NCBI RefSeq assembly: GCF_030405905.1 | Contig: NZ_JASATW010000010.1 | Location: forward strand, 124,001-188,000 | Direction of reading: 5' to 3' | Source of the DNA: Sphaerothrix gracilis | GTDB taxonomy: Bacteria; Cyanobacteriota; Cyanobacteriia; Phormidesmidales; Phormidesmidaceae | Length of the DNA: 64,000 nt | Part shown: positions 49,452 through 59,401 of the stretch, piece by piece | Numbering within the stretch: the stretch's first letter is position 1 | Layout of the letters: every line of letters begins with the position of its first letter | Notes under the pieces: model-generated | Databases searched by the model: none | What the model saw: the letters and a program-made list of their open reading frames with translations, nothing else | What the model was told of the DNA's origin: nothing | Position numbers and translations under genes: made by a program

Positions 49452-50674
49452 AAATTTTGATGTTGTCGCTTAATACGTTCCCCTATCCGCCCACCTATGG
49501 CGGGGCTGAGACTAGAACGTTTAATCTGCTGAAGCATCTGCAGGCCAAGCATGAGGTGACGCTGCTCACCCACTGTCAGCGGGCCGTTACCTCAGAGGAA
49601 ATTGCGGCGCTGCGGGACTGGGTGACGCACTTAGAGATTTTGCCGTCTCCTCAGCAGCCGACCTCAGCCAAGTCCCTAACAGGTTTGATCCGTCAGGCGG
49701 GACGTTTTAGCCGCTTTTTAGCCACTTCAACGCCGCCCAGCGTCGCTTACCGCCACGTGCCTGCCGTACAGGACTGGGTGGATAGGGCTGTAGCAACAGG
49801 CAAATACGACGTGATTGTCTGTGAACATAGCGTCAATGAGATTTATGTGCGGCCTAAGTTTCGCCAGCAAATACGCACCGTTGTCGATATTCACAGCTCA
49901 GTTTATGGCTGGGTGCACAACCATCTGGAACATGGGGCGACTGAAAAGCCGCTGCGCGATCGCCTCTATCTACCGCTGCTGGCTCGCTATGAGCGACGCT
50001 ACTGCCGCAAATTTGCTCGTTTAGTGGTGACGACGCCGGACGATCGCCGTCAGATTTTGCAGCTAGTGCCGGAGGCTCAGGTGGAAATTGTGTCCAACGG
50101 CGTTGACCTCGCGGCTTTTCCCTATCGCTCTCAGGATCCAGGCGGCCAGCGGCTGGTGTTCATCGGGGCGATGGATGCCTCTCACAATATTGATGCAGCC
50201 TGTTTCTTTGCTCAGGAGGTGTTTCCCCTGCTCCGCCAGCGCTACCCGGCAGCGGCGCTGAGTCTGGTGGGAGCGCGGCCCGTGGCTAAAGTGCAGGCAT
50301 TAGCCACGCTGCCAGGGGTTGAAGTGACCGGGCGGGTGCCGTCAATGGTGGACTCTTTGCAGCGGGCGACAGTTTGCGTGGTGCCGCTGCGGGCCGGGCT
50401 GGGAATTAAGAACAAGACGTTGGAACCGATGGCGGCTGGGGTGCCGGTTGTGGGGAGCGATCGCGGTTTAGAAGGATTGACGGTGGACGCTGCAGCGGGG
50501 CCGCTGCGGGCACTGCGAGCCAATACTCCTCAGGAATATGTCAGCGCCATTGAGCGCCTGTTTGAGGACAAAGAGTTGCGTAGCCGCCTGTCTGCAAATG
50601 CTAGAGCCATGATTGAAGCTGAGTACACATGGGAAAAAGCCGCGCAAAAGTATGAGCGGGTGTTATCCTCCTAA
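49448..50674 (+). CDS. Family 4/GT1-type glycosyltransferase
   Basis: This is a 408-residue GT-B enzyme. The N-terminus KILMLSLNTFPYPPTYGGAE is typical of retaining GT4 transferases. The C-terminal nucleotide-sugar half has VEIVSNGVDLAAFPY, RLVFIGAMDASHNIDAACFF, LPGVEVTGRVPSMVDSLQRA and then LGIKNKTLEPMAAGVPVVGS with the EPMAAG motif. It overlaps the GT2 gene by four bases. Together they build an exopolysaccharide or surface glycan; acceptor and sugar are unknown. Confidence 0.9.
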   Translation: MKILMLSLNTFPYPPTYGGAETRTFNLLKHLQAKHEVTLLTHCQRAVTSEEIAALRDWVTHLEILPSPQQPTSAKSLTGLIRQAGRFSRFLATSTPPSVAYRHVPAVQDWVDRAVATGKYDVIVCEHSVNEIYVRPKFRQQIRTVVDIHSSVYGWVHNHLEHGATEKPLRDRLYLPLLARYERRYCRKFARLVVTTPDDRRQILQLVPEAQVEIVSNGVDLAAFPYRSQDPGGQRLVFIGAMDASHNIDAACFFAQEVFPLLRQRYPAAALSLVGARPVAKVQALATLPGVEVTGRVPSMVDSLQRATVCVVPLRAGLGIKNKTLEPMAAGVPVVGSDRGLEGLTVDAAAGPLRALRANTPQEYVSAIERLFEDKELRSRLSANARAMIEAEYTWEKAAQKYERVLSS

Positions 50675-50730
50675 ACAGATCTCCAGTATTAGGGTGACGC
50701 TACTTAGAACCACCATTCGCGCGTCAGCAA

Positions 50731-52977
50731 GTGTCAAAAAGCCTCTTTCCATTTCAGCGTCCCCTCTCGCAGCGACGGGTACAAGTTTGGGTGCGATCGC
50801 CGCGTGCTGCTAGGCGCTGGCAGGCCGTCGGTCAAATAGCGGCTCTGATTGCTCTCATTGCCACTGCTGGTTTGACCCTCAATGGCGTCTGGATTGGCAT
50901 TCGCTACATTCTTAATCCCAATACCTCTCACTGGCTAGATCGCTATTTACCGCAGACCACCGGGCTAGGACAGGCTGAGCTCCAGACTCTAGCAGCAATT
51001 GAGGCTGAACTAGCGCAGGCAGGCTTCAGCGTCGGAGAGATTATTCAGCTTCAGGACGGCGATCAAACTGGGGACTGGCTCTTTCCTGTTTTAGCGCCTT
51101 CGCCGCGTTGCAAGACTCCCTGTGCTCATCTAGTTGAACTGAGGCTTTACCGCCCTAGTCGTCAGGCTGATGAGGCGAGGCTGCGGCTGGTGGATCGCCT
51201 GCCTGTGACTGGCCCCACTGAAGAAACCGCGATCGCGCCGCTGGTAGGTTTAGTGCTGGAGCATCCTGGCTCCGGTCGCCAACTGCCCTGGCAAACGGTT
51301 AAGATTTTGGCCGCTGACCAGCAGCAAAACTGGCTCACCCTAGAAGGTCGCTGGCAGCGAGGACAGGTATCGCTGCTGTACGGTCAGCTTATTCAGTACG
51401 ATGCCGCTCAGGGCAGGCTGAGGGCTTCGGTGGTTTGGAGTAGTCCCAGTCAGCAAGAGCCTTACTGGCTAGAGCTAGACGGCGTTGCGCCGCCGGAGCT
51501 GGTAGTTGATCAAAGTGTTGGCCTAGAGCCTAGATTTGCTGCCTATCGTCTTTCTGGTGGTCAGTCTTCTAGCATCGCCGCTCGCAGTCAGCCCATCTCT
51601 TTCCTTGAACCGGCTTTAGGCGGGTCTTTGATCACTTCTGACTATGGCAAAGCCCTGCTGCAGGCGCGAAATGGGCTTTGGTCGCCTGCGGCTAAGACGC
51701 TACAGGCACTCAAGCAGGAGTTAAGGGATGCTTGGACGGTAGAGGCCGAAGCTCAGCTTGGCTTAATTAAGCTGCACAGCCAGCTCACCCAGCAGCAGGC
51801 GGAGCGTACCTGGGTCAGTGAGAGCCAGCAGATTTTGGCTTATCTGATTGATGGTCGCTGGGAGGCCGCTTTTAAGCGGTTAGAGCAGTCACCCGCGGCC
51901 TACGACGAGGTGCAAGTACTGCTGAAAAAGGATTCTGGGCGGCTGTGGAAGCGAGTGACTACGGCGCTACAGGTGTCCCCTAATCAGGCTGATATTCAGG
52001 TTTGGGGACTGCTAATTTTGTCGGCCCAGCAAGATCGCTCGGCGGCGATGAGCTGGCTGCAGCGTCAAGATGCCCGGGCCGAAGCCCGCAGCCGCTTTCA
52101 GCGACTTTTAGTGGCCACACGGCCCAAACCTGCTCCGACAGCGCCGACGAGTCCCACCCTCTCCCAGCCGCCTGCTGCTGACGCTACGGTACCGGTGGCC
52201 ACCCCCGTCACCCAGTCGCCGACAGCGGTAACTCGCTGGAACCTGATGGGATATCTAACTGCGCTTTATACAGTTGAACCTCAGCGCTGGTTTTCATCAG
52301 CCAAAATTCAAGCGGCTGCCTTTGACCACTGGTACCGCATCCAGGTCAATTCTCTCAGCGATGGGCGCTCAGGCTGGCGAAGTCCGGCAACGCTGACGCC
52401 GCTACAGTCTCAGACGCTCTGGCAGCAGCTCAGCTTCAACCGCCAGTCTCAGCTAGAGGTGCTGCTAGAAACTACGAACGGGTTTCATCTGGCGACCGTG
52501 ACGGTTCAGGGGCTGCAGATTCAGGGCGATCGCGTTGAGGTTCTAGCTGCGAGCCGCGATCGCCTCGATACCGCTCAAGCAGCCCTGGCCTTCTCACCAG
52601 GAAGCCTCAATCTATTGGCCCCGGCTGTTTCCCTAGCGCAGATGTCAGACTTTACAGAAACCGCCTGGTTCCAAGCGCTAAAGCAGCTTGAAAAAAACGA
52701 GGTTCTTACCTTACCGAGTAACTTGCAGATACAATCTGTCGATGTGACCGATGATCAGCAAGCAGAGTTCGTTATTACCGCTCCTGAAGCAGGAACCGCC
52801 ACAGATTTAGGACTGGTGATCTTGTCTGCAGATGGGCAGTTGCTCTACCGCAACTCAGCCATCATCCAGGCAGTCGGCGTGATTCGCGATCGCGCTTTGC
52901 CGCCAGCGCTGCTGCTGCAGGATCGCAATAACTATCAGCTCGTGCAGTGGTCAGCCGCCATTCAGCAGTTTCAATGA
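50731..52977 (+). CDS. Large conserved cyanobacterial protein of unknown function
   Basis: This is a 748-residue protein with a GTG start. A basic N-terminus (RRVQVWVRSPRAARRWQAVG) is followed by one hydrophobic helix (IAALIALIATAGLTLNGVWI), so it is anchored with the bulk on the outer or lumenal side. The body alternates beta segments with a Gln-rich helical part (300-470), then a Pro/Thr linker, then a beta-rich C-terminal domain (WNLMGYLTALYTVEPQRWFS; LVILSADGQLLYRNSAI). No named domain recognised. It follows the GT4 gene by 56 bp and may belong to the same transcript, hinting at an envelope role. Confidence 0.7.
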   Translation: MSKSLFPFQRPLSQRRVQVWVRSPRAARRWQAVGQIAALIALIATAGLTLNGVWIGIRYILNPNTSHWLDRYLPQTTGLGQAELQTLAAIEAELAQAGFSVGEIIQLQDGDQTGDWLFPVLAPSPRCKTPCAHLVELRLYRPSRQADEARLRLVDRLPVTGPTEETAIAPLVGLVLEHPGSGRQLPWQTVKILAADQQQNWLTLEGRWQRGQVSLLYGQLIQYDAAQGRLRASVVWSSPSQQEPYWLELDGVAPPELVVDQSVGLEPRFAAYRLSGGQSSSIAARSQPISFLEPALGGSLITSDYGKALLQARNGLWSPAAKTLQALKQELRDAWTVEAEAQLGLIKLHSQLTQQQAERTWVSESQQILAYLIDGRWEAAFKRLEQSPAAYDEVQVLLKKDSGRLWKRVTTALQVSPNQADIQVWGLLILSAQQDRSAAMSWLQRQDARAEARSRFQRLLVATRPKPAPTAPTSPTLSQPPAADATVPVATPVTQSPTAVTRWNLMGYLTALYTVEPQRWFSSAKIQAAAFDHWYRIQVNSLSDGRSGWRSPATLTPLQSQTLWQQLSFNRQSQLEVLLETTNGFHLATVTVQGLQIQGDRVEVLAASRDRLDTAQAALAFSPGSLNLLAPAVSLAQMSDFTETAWFQALKQLEKNEVLTLPSNLQIQSVDVTDDQQAEFVITAPEAGTATDLGLVILSADGQLLYRNSAIIQAVGVIRDRALPPALLLQDRNNYQLVQWSAAIQQFQ

Positions 52978-53122
52978 TTATCTGCTGCAGCATTGAATCC
53001 ATACGCTTTTTACATTCAGCAGCGCCGGATCACTGCCTGATCGATAAAAATTATTTATGCTTTGGGCAGTGAAGCTGTCTAATCCAGAGCTGTCTAATCC
53101 AGAATTGATATAACCCACACCT

Positions 53123-56100
53123 ATGCAGGTGCCCCAATCAGAAGCCGTTCGGCTTGCTGCCGAACAGCTTGTAGACCATCAGCCTTTGCTGCTGACAGCC
53201 GCCGCGACGATAGCTGAGGCACTTGCTGCCATGCGGCAGTCTCACAAAAACTACGTTCTGATTGTTGAAGCTGAAAAGCTGGTCGGCATTCTGACGGAGC
53301 GAGACGTGGTCAGGCTAGCGGCGCAGAAGCAGATTATCGCTGAGCGCTGCATTACGGAGGTGATGACGCGATCGCTCGTGACCTATCCGGTTCAGGCTCA
53401 GCCCGATATTTTTCAGGCTTTGGCAATTCTACAGCAGCACTGCATTCGCCACCTGCCTGTCGTCGATGTAGACAATCAGCTGCAAGGACTGATTACTTAC
53501 GAAACCCTACGCTTAGCTTTGCAGCCTACAGATTTGCTGCGGCTTAAAACGGTCGGCGAGGTCATGCAGAAAACGGTGCTGCAGGCTAGCGCCAGCGACT
53601 CGCTGCTAGAAGTAACTCAGCGAATGCATGAGCAAAAGGCAAGCTGCGTCGTTGTTATGCAGCCGGCCAGTGCTGACTCGGCCTTATCGCCAACAGGCAT
53701 CATTACGGAGCGAGACATTGTGCAGCTCCAGGCGGCAGCAGCAGATTTTGCGCGGACGCAGGCGGCTCAAATTATGAGCCAGCCTCTCATTCCAATTCAG
53801 CCGCAGGATACGCTCTGGCAGGCCCACCAGTGTATGACGCAGCACGGAGTACGCCGCCTCGTGGTCAGAACTGAAATAGGCGCGCTGGCGGGCTTGCTCA
53901 CGCAGCGAGAACTGCTGCGATCGCTCGATCCGCTAGAAATGTATCAGAGCCTGCAGGCACTGCGCACCCTGGTGCAGCAACAAACCGAAGACCTGCAGCA
54001 GACTAATACTCGCCTGCAGCGACTCGTCGCTGACTATGAAACAGTCAAGCATTCTCTAGAAGCGACTCAGGCCCAGTTGAGAACTGAGATTGCTACCTGT
54101 CAGATTGCTGAGCGCAGCCTGCAGGCAACCAATCAGGCTTTAGAACAGCGCGTGGCTGAGCGCACCGCCCAGTTGGAGGTGGCTAATCGCCTCTTACAAG
54201 AACAGGTGCAGACGCTGGTTCACTCTGACGGCCTTTCAGGCCAAGAAAACCGATTGGCTGCTGCTCGCTGGACTCGTTTTTGGGGGCGAAACGTTCGTAT
54301 TCCCCGACTGGACACCTTTCTGAGGCAATATCCGGTCGCTCTAGGCGTCACTATCACCCTGGCGATGGTGCTGCTGGTGGAAGGTTGCCGACGAATCGGC
54401 GTTATGCTGCCAGTTCCCTTTTTGCTAGTGCTGGTGTCAGTGATGCTGTCAGCCGGCATGGGGGGACTGCGCGCTGGATTGGGTAGCGCGGCAGTGTGGA
54501 CTGTTTTTGTGCTCTATGCGGCGGCTGTTTCGTTTGGCCCCATAACGCTTATAGGCGGCCCCGCCCAGATCAGTCTTGGAATTTTAGTGATTTTGTTTGC
54601 GGTGCTGCGACAGGGCATCGCCAGCGATCGCTATCGGGCCGTAACCCGCCTGCTGATTTCAACCAACCAAAACCTCGATCGCCAAGTACAGCAGCGTACC
54701 GCCGATTTAGAAACTACGAATCGTCAACTAGCCCAGCAAATTCAAGAGCGACAGCAAGCAGAAGCAGACCTGCGAGACAGCGAAAGTCGCTTTCGGGGTA
54801 CGTTTGAGCAGGCGGCTGTGGGGATTGCCCATGTAGCCCTCAATGGCACCTTTTTGCGGCTAAATCAGCGGTTTTGCGACATCGTGGGCTACCAAAAGGC
54901 TGAGCTCACGGGCAAAACCTTTCAGGAGATTACCTACACAGAAGACTTAGAAGAAGATTTAGCCTGTGTTCAGCAGGTTTTGAACGGTGAGATGGCTAGC
55001 TATTCGATAGAAAAGCGCTATATCCATAAAGACGGCTCTCTCATCTGGATCAACCTCACAGTTTCTCTGCTAAGTAACCTGCAAGGTCAGCCCAAGTACT
55101 TTATTTCGGTAATTCAGGATATCAGCGATCGCAAACGGATTGAAGCCGAAAGGACCCGAATCAATGCTGAACTGCAGGAGAGCGAAACCCTCTACCGGGG
55201 CACGTTTGAACAGGCTGCCGTCGGTATCGTCAACACCAGCGCTCAGGGTCATCTGCTCAAGGTCAACCGAAAGTTTTGTGAGATTACGGGCTATTCGTCT
55301 GCAGAACTGATTGGACAGCACTTTCGCAACCTGACCTATCCAGAAGATCAAGCAAGAGACTTACAACTGTTCCAGCAAATGCTGGCAGGACAGCGCTCAC
55401 AGGTATCAGTGGAAAAGCGCTATGTCAGAAAAGATGGTGCTTTAGTCTGGGTCAATATCACCGTTGCTTCAATTCGCGGTGCCAACGGCGAACCGCAGTA
55501 TCAGGTAGTGATTGTGGAAGATATTAGCGATCGCAAAGCTGCCGAACAGCATCAAAAGAACTTAACAACTATTTTGGAATCCACCACTGACTTTGTGGGC
55601 ATGGCCGATAGCCAGGGTCAGATACGGTATATCAACACAGCCGGTTGTCACATGATAGGCGTAACCTTTGCCGACCTAGCGCAAAAACATGTCTCCCAAA
55701 TACATCCGGCCTGGGCAATCCAAAAAATAACTCATGAGGGTATTCCAGCCGCAGTTGAAACCGGCCACTGGCAGGGTGAGACGGCTGTTTTGACCCATCA
55801 GAATCAAGAAATTCCCGTCTCACAGTTGATTATGGCTCACCTAGATGAGCAGGGCCAAGTTCAATTTTTTTCAACAATCATGCGGGATTTGTCGCAAACC
55901 TATCAAGCAGAGCGCGATCGCCAAGATGCGGAAACTAAAGCGCTTTTGCTTAAAGAAATTCATCATCGAATTAAGAATAATTTACAGATTGTCTCCGGTA
56001 TTCTCTATCTGCAATCTCGCACTTTAGAGCAGCCAGCGGCATTAAAAGCCCTACAAGACTGCCGCGATCGCATTGAAGCAATGGCTCTTATTCACGAGAA

Positions 56101-56548
56101 GTTTTATGGCTCTAGCAACCTGGAAACGATCGACTTTAAAGCCTATGCTCGGAGCCTAACCCAAAACCTCATCAGCTCCTATGCCATAAATCAAAATATA
56201 CGATTTAAAGCCGAAATTGACCCAATCCTGCTCAATATCGATACAGCAGTTGCCTGCGGTCTTATTATTAATGAATTGGTCACAAATGCTCTACAGCACG
56301 CCTTTGTGGGCAAGCAATACGGAGAAATTTTGGTTGTATTTTACACGGAAAAATCTGGTTTATACAGACTGATCGTACGAGATAATGGAGCTGGCTTTTC
56401 TGACCAAATCGACTTTAAAACTGCTACTTCCATGGGCCTACGCCTAGTCAGAATGTTAGTGTTTGACCAGCTCAGGGGTACCGTAGAGATTAGTTGCGAT
56501 CGCGGCACCAAGTTTTCCGTTGAATTTAGTATAAGTGATGTGATTTAG
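53123..56548 (+). CDS. Multidomain sensor histidine kinase: CBS-CBS, membrane domain, PAS x3, HisKA_2
   Basis: This is a 1141-residue kinase. Four CBS domains occupy about 15-270 (VLIVEAEKLVGILTERDVVR and related). A coiled-coil (DLQQTNTRLQRLVADYETVK) leads to a KdpD-like DUF4118 membrane module of about four helices at 403-500 (FLLVLVSVMLSAGMGGLRAG). Three PAS domains follow (555-670, 690-800, 815-930). The HisKA_2 dimerisation helix has His947/His948 in LLKEIHHRIKNNLQIVSGIL, and the HATPase ends the protein. CBS plus PAS suggests a sensor of adenylate charge and redox. The next gene, a receiver-kinase hybrid, is the probable partner. Confidence 0.9.
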   Translation: MQVPQSEAVRLAAEQLVDHQPLLLTAAATIAEALAAMRQSHKNYVLIVEAEKLVGILTERDVVRLAAQKQIIAERCITEVMTRSLVTYPVQAQPDIFQALAILQQHCIRHLPVVDVDNQLQGLITYETLRLALQPTDLLRLKTVGEVMQKTVLQASASDSLLEVTQRMHEQKASCVVVMQPASADSALSPTGIITERDIVQLQAAAADFARTQAAQIMSQPLIPIQPQDTLWQAHQCMTQHGVRRLVVRTEIGALAGLLTQRELLRSLDPLEMYQSLQALRTLVQQQTEDLQQTNTRLQRLVADYETVKHSLEATQAQLRTEIATCQIAERSLQATNQALEQRVAERTAQLEVANRLLQEQVQTLVHSDGLSGQENRLAAARWTRFWGRNVRIPRLDTFLRQYPVALGVTITLAMVLLVEGCRRIGVMLPVPFLLVLVSVMLSAGMGGLRAGLGSAAVWTVFVLYAAAVSFGPITLIGGPAQISLGILVILFAVLRQGIASDRYRAVTRLLISTNQNLDRQVQQRTADLETTNRQLAQQIQERQQAEADLRDSESRFRGTFEQAAVGIAHVALNGTFLRLNQRFCDIVGYQKAELTGKTFQEITYTEDLEEDLACVQQVLNGEMASYSIEKRYIHKDGSLIWINLTVSLLSNLQGQPKYFISVIQDISDRKRIEAERTRINAELQESETLYRGTFEQAAVGIVNTSAQGHLLKVNRKFCEITGYSSAELIGQHFRNLTYPEDQARDLQLFQQMLAGQRSQVSVEKRYVRKDGALVWVNITVASIRGANGEPQYQVVIVEDISDRKAAEQHQKNLTTILESTTDFVGMADSQGQIRYINTAGCHMIGVTFADLAQKHVSQIHPAWAIQKITHEGIPAAVETGHWQGETAVLTHQNQEIPVSQLIMAHLDEQGQVQFFSTIMRDLSQTYQAERDRQDAETKALLLKEIHHRIKNNLQIVSGILYLQSRTLEQPAALKALQDCRDRIEAMALIHEKFYGSSNLETIDFKAYARSLTQNLISSYAINQNIRFKAEIDPILLNIDTAVACGLIINELVTNALQHAFVGKQYGEILVVFYTEKSGLYRLIVRDNGAGFSDQIDFKTATSMGLRLVRMLVFDQLRGTVEISCDRGTKFSVEFSISDVI

Positions 56549-56652
56549 AGCTAGCTTAGCGAATTTCAGCTATATTGCTGACGAGTTTTAGCTAAGAAAA
56601 ATGTTTAATCTAACTATATTTTCGTCTTTTGATTGACTGGGTATAAAAGCTT

Positions 56653-58239
56653 ATGAAAACTATCAAAATATTAGTGGTTGAAGACGAAGCAATTACTCGC
56701 GAAGTCCTAGTTGAGCAGCTTGCCGATTTGGGTTACGAGGTTGCAGGCGCAACGGCGTTTGGGGCCGAAGCGGTTCAGCTTGTGGCTGATACTCAACCCA
56801 ATTTAGTCCTGATGGATATCAAACTAAGATCGAGCGACGTAGACGGGATTACAGCCGCCAATCGGATTCGCGAAGAGTTTGCGGTGCCTGTGGTCTATCT
56901 CACGGCCCATTCCGATGCCGATACATTAAAACGAGCTAAGCTGACCGAGCCTTTTGGCTACATCGTCAAGCCTTTCAACGAGCGATCGCTGCAGGCCGCG
57001 ATTGAAGTAGCGCTCTACAAGCACCAAATGGAGCAGCGCCGAATTCAGGATAAGCAGTTTTTAGAGATGCTGCTGCAGTCGATGGGAGATGGCGTAGTCG
57101 CCACCAATCATGCTGGGGCTATCACCTATATGAATCCATCGGCTGAAAGAATAACTGGCTGGCCCCAACCGGAGGCTACCGGCCAGGGCATTGAGCAGGT
57201 TGTGCAGCTAGTCGATGAGGCGAGCGGTCAGGCAATTCCCCATCCGGTGCGAGAAGTACTGGAAACGGGGCAGGTGGTTTATTTAAATGATTATGTGGCG
57301 CTTATCACCCGCAACGGCGATCGCAAGTCCATTGCAGACAGCGTTTCTCCCCTACATCATGAAGCAGCGCCGATTGGGGCCGTGATGGTCGTGACTGACG
57401 TGAGCGATCGCCGCCGGGTCGCAAAGCTACAGCAGATGGCTCAGCAGAGCCAGGAATCAGAAACGGCTATGCGCCAGCTTTTGGCCGCCGAGCAGGAGCT
57501 GTCCCGGCTCAAAGATCAGGTGATCGCTACGGTTTCGCACGAGTATAAGACGCCTTTGGCGGTGATTTTGTCTTCGTCTGAATTGCTGAGAGAGTATCGT
57601 CACCGCTTTTCCCCAGAGCAAATTGCCAATCACTTTGATGCTATTCGCAATTCGGTGAGGCTGCTGTCTGATCTCGTCGAGGAACTCGCTCTTTTTAAGC
57701 AGACTCAAGATAAAGCTTTCAGCTTTGATCCCCAGCCGGTTTCCCTGGCCGAATTTTGCCAAGAACTGCTGGTCTACTATCAGCTAGCCTCTAGCGATCG
57801 CCATTCGTTTCAGCTCAGTTTGCAGTTTACTCAGTCCGCCCCAGTCCTGCTAGACAAGAAAATACTGCGCTATGTCTTAGGTAACTTGCTCAGCAATGCC
57901 ATTAAGTATTCGCCCGCAGGCGGTCAAATTACGCTCGGCTGCGCGATCGCCAGCCAGCAGATAATTCTACAAGTCACCGATCAGGGCATAGGCATTGAAG
58001 CGAGCGATCTAACACAAGTATTTGCGCCCTTCTTCCGCGCCACCAACGCCGCCGAAATTAAAGGCACCGGCATGGGCCTCAGCATTGCCCAAAACTGCGT
58101 TGAGCTACACGGCGGTAAAATTACCGTTGAGAGCCAAGTGGGCCAGGGCAGCACGTTCAGCGTCACGCTGCCGCTGGGGTGGGCTACCTCAGACGTTTCA
58201 GAGGCTTCTACAGACGAGGCAACTACAGATAGAGATTGA
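56653..58239 (+). CDS. Receiver-PAS-histidine kinase hybrid
   Basis: This is a 528-residue protein. The receiver domain comes first, with phospho-acceptor Asp55 in LVLMDIKLRSSDVDGI, acidic Glu10/Asp11, Thr84 and Lys106 in YIVKPFNERSLQ. A PAS domain follows (about 138-255; SMGDGVVATNHAGAITYMNP), then a HisKA helix with His296 in VIATVSHEYKTPLAVILSSS and an HATPase domain (NLLSNAIKYSPAGGQITLGC; GTGMGLSIAQNCVELHGGK). The placement of a receiver before the kinase allows it to take a phosphoryl group from the 1141-residue kinase 105 bp upstream and pass a signal on. No output DNA-binding domain is present. Confidence 0.92.
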   Translation: MKTIKILVVEDEAITREVLVEQLADLGYEVAGATAFGAEAVQLVADTQPNLVLMDIKLRSSDVDGITAANRIREEFAVPVVYLTAHSDADTLKRAKLTEPFGYIVKPFNERSLQAAIEVALYKHQMEQRRIQDKQFLEMLLQSMGDGVVATNHAGAITYMNPSAERITGWPQPEATGQGIEQVVQLVDEASGQAIPHPVREVLETGQVVYLNDYVALITRNGDRKSIADSVSPLHHEAAPIGAVMVVTDVSDRRRVAKLQQMAQQSQESETAMRQLLAAEQELSRLKDQVIATVSHEYKTPLAVILSSSELLREYRHRFSPEQIANHFDAIRNSVRLLSDLVEELALFKQTQDKAFSFDPQPVSLAEFCQELLVYYQLASSDRHSFQLSLQFTQSAPVLLDKKILRYVLGNLLSNAIKYSPAGGQITLGCAIASQQIILQVTDQGIGIEASDLTQVFAPFFRATNAAEIKGTGMGLSIAQNCVELHGGKITVESQVGQGSTFSVTLPLGWATSDVSEASTDEATTDRD

Positions 58240-58241
58240 CT

Positions 58242-59027
58242 TCAAACTTCGACAATGACCGGGGCGTGGTCGCTAGGCTTTTCTAACTGGCGTGGCAGCA
58301 CGTCAATCACGCAGCTTTTAGCCTGCGGATACAGATCATCTGAGAGATAGTGATGATCGATTCGCCAGCCTAGGTTGCGGCGAAAGGAAGCGGCCCGGTA
58401 ATCCCACCAGCTATAGTGTCCTCCCGCCTCGGTAAACTTGCGAAACGCATCTTGAAAGCCTAAGGATAGAATCTCCTGCAAGGCCGATCGCTCTGCCGGA
58501 GAAGCCATAATGTGCGTTTGCTTATTGGCCGGATCATGAATATCGCGATCTTCTAGGGCAATATTAAAATCGCCGCAGACCAGCAGCGCCGAATTCTGCT
58601 GCAGGCACTGGGAGAGGTACTGTTTCAGCAAACTCAGCCAGCGCAGCTTGTAGGTATATTTTTCACTGCCTACTGAGGAACCATTGGGCACGTACAGATT
58701 GACAATCTGAATGCCCGCCGCTGTCCCCGTAATTACCCGTTTTTGCTCGTCTAAGTCGCCGACCTGCTCGGCCTCTACTACAGCCGCAAAACCATAGCCA
58801 ACCTCCGCTAGAGGCGCACGGCTGATTAGGGCCACGCCGTTGTAAGCCTTTTGACCGTAGATGTAGCTGTGGTAGCCTAGCTGCTCAAAGGCCGCCACCG
58901 GAAAGCTTTCATCCACTACTTTAGTTTCTTGCAAACACAGCACGTCTACGGGTTGCTGCTGCAGCCAGTCGGTAACGTGCGGCAGCCGGGTGCGAATTGA
59001 GTTGACGTTCCAGGTGGCAATTTTCAT
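58242..59027 (-). CDS. xth: Exodeoxyribonuclease III / AP endonuclease
   Basis: This enzyme cuts DNA at abasic sites and trims 3' ends in base-excision repair. The ATG at 59027 starts MKIATWNVNSIRTRLPHVTD, the fixed family start; the longer TTG frame is rejected. It has 261 residues. Motifs: CLQETKVVDESFP, VNLYVPNGSSVGSEKYTYKL, LVCGDFNIALEDRDIHD, GWRIDHHYLSDDL and SDHAPVIVEV. All catalytic residues (Glu in QETK, Asp in GDFNI, His in SDHAP) are present. The 3' end is convergent with the receiver-kinase gene, 2 bp apart. Confidence 0.95.
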   Translation of the reverse strand: MKIATWNVNSIRTRLPHVTDWLQQQPVDVLCLQETKVVDESFPVAAFEQLGYHSYIYGQKAYNGVALISRAPLAEVGYGFAAVVEAEQVGDLDEQKRVITGTAAGIQIVNLYVPNGSSVGSEKYTYKLRWLSLLKQYLSQCLQQNSALLVCGDFNIALEDRDIHDPANKQTHIMASPAERSALQEILSLGFQDAFRKFTEAGGHYSWWDYRAASFRRNLGWRIDHHYLSDDLYPQAKSCVIDVLPRQLEKPSDHAPVIVEV

Positions 59028-59119
59028 GCTGCAGGCGGTAAGCAAACGCCTCTCAGCTTACAGCAGTTTCAGCAAGAAACGCTAAGCTAGGCACAGGATA
59101 TTAGCTTGCTGCAGCCGCC

Positions 59120-59401
59120 GTGAATCAGCCCTTAGAAGGCGACGCCTTGGTCAAAGAAGTCTGTCGTCGTATCCGAGTTGCCCGCAGCTACTGGGATGCT
59201 CACAACAACCGCGCCTGTCGCAAAGAGCGAGAGCAGGCTTTAGCCCTTTACAACCAGCTCACCAAGCCCCAAAAAGAAAAAATTCCGCAGGTGCTCAGAG
59301 TCTGGCTGCGCTATCGCAGCGAAAAATATTTTGGCGACCACCGTACGCCCCCCGGCACGCCCCAGGGCAAGGCGCGATCGCCTAAGCGCAGGCGGCGTTA
59401 G
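59120..59401 (+). CDS. Conserved small basic protein
   Basis: The 93-residue protein starts at a GTG. It reads LVKEVCRRIRVARSYWDAHN, then KEREQALALYNQLTKPQKEK and VLRVWLRYRSEKYFGDHRTP, ending in a run of basic residues (PKRRRR). The composition suits a nucleic-acid-binding protein. No family name recognised, but it is typical of cyanobacterial hypothetical genes. Its 3' end overlaps the convergent small gene 59382-59633. Confidence 0.65.
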   Translation: MNQPLEGDALVKEVCRRIRVARSYWDAHNNRACRKEREQALALYNQLTKPQKEKIPQVLRVWLRYRSEKYFGDHRTPPGTPQGKARSPKRRRR

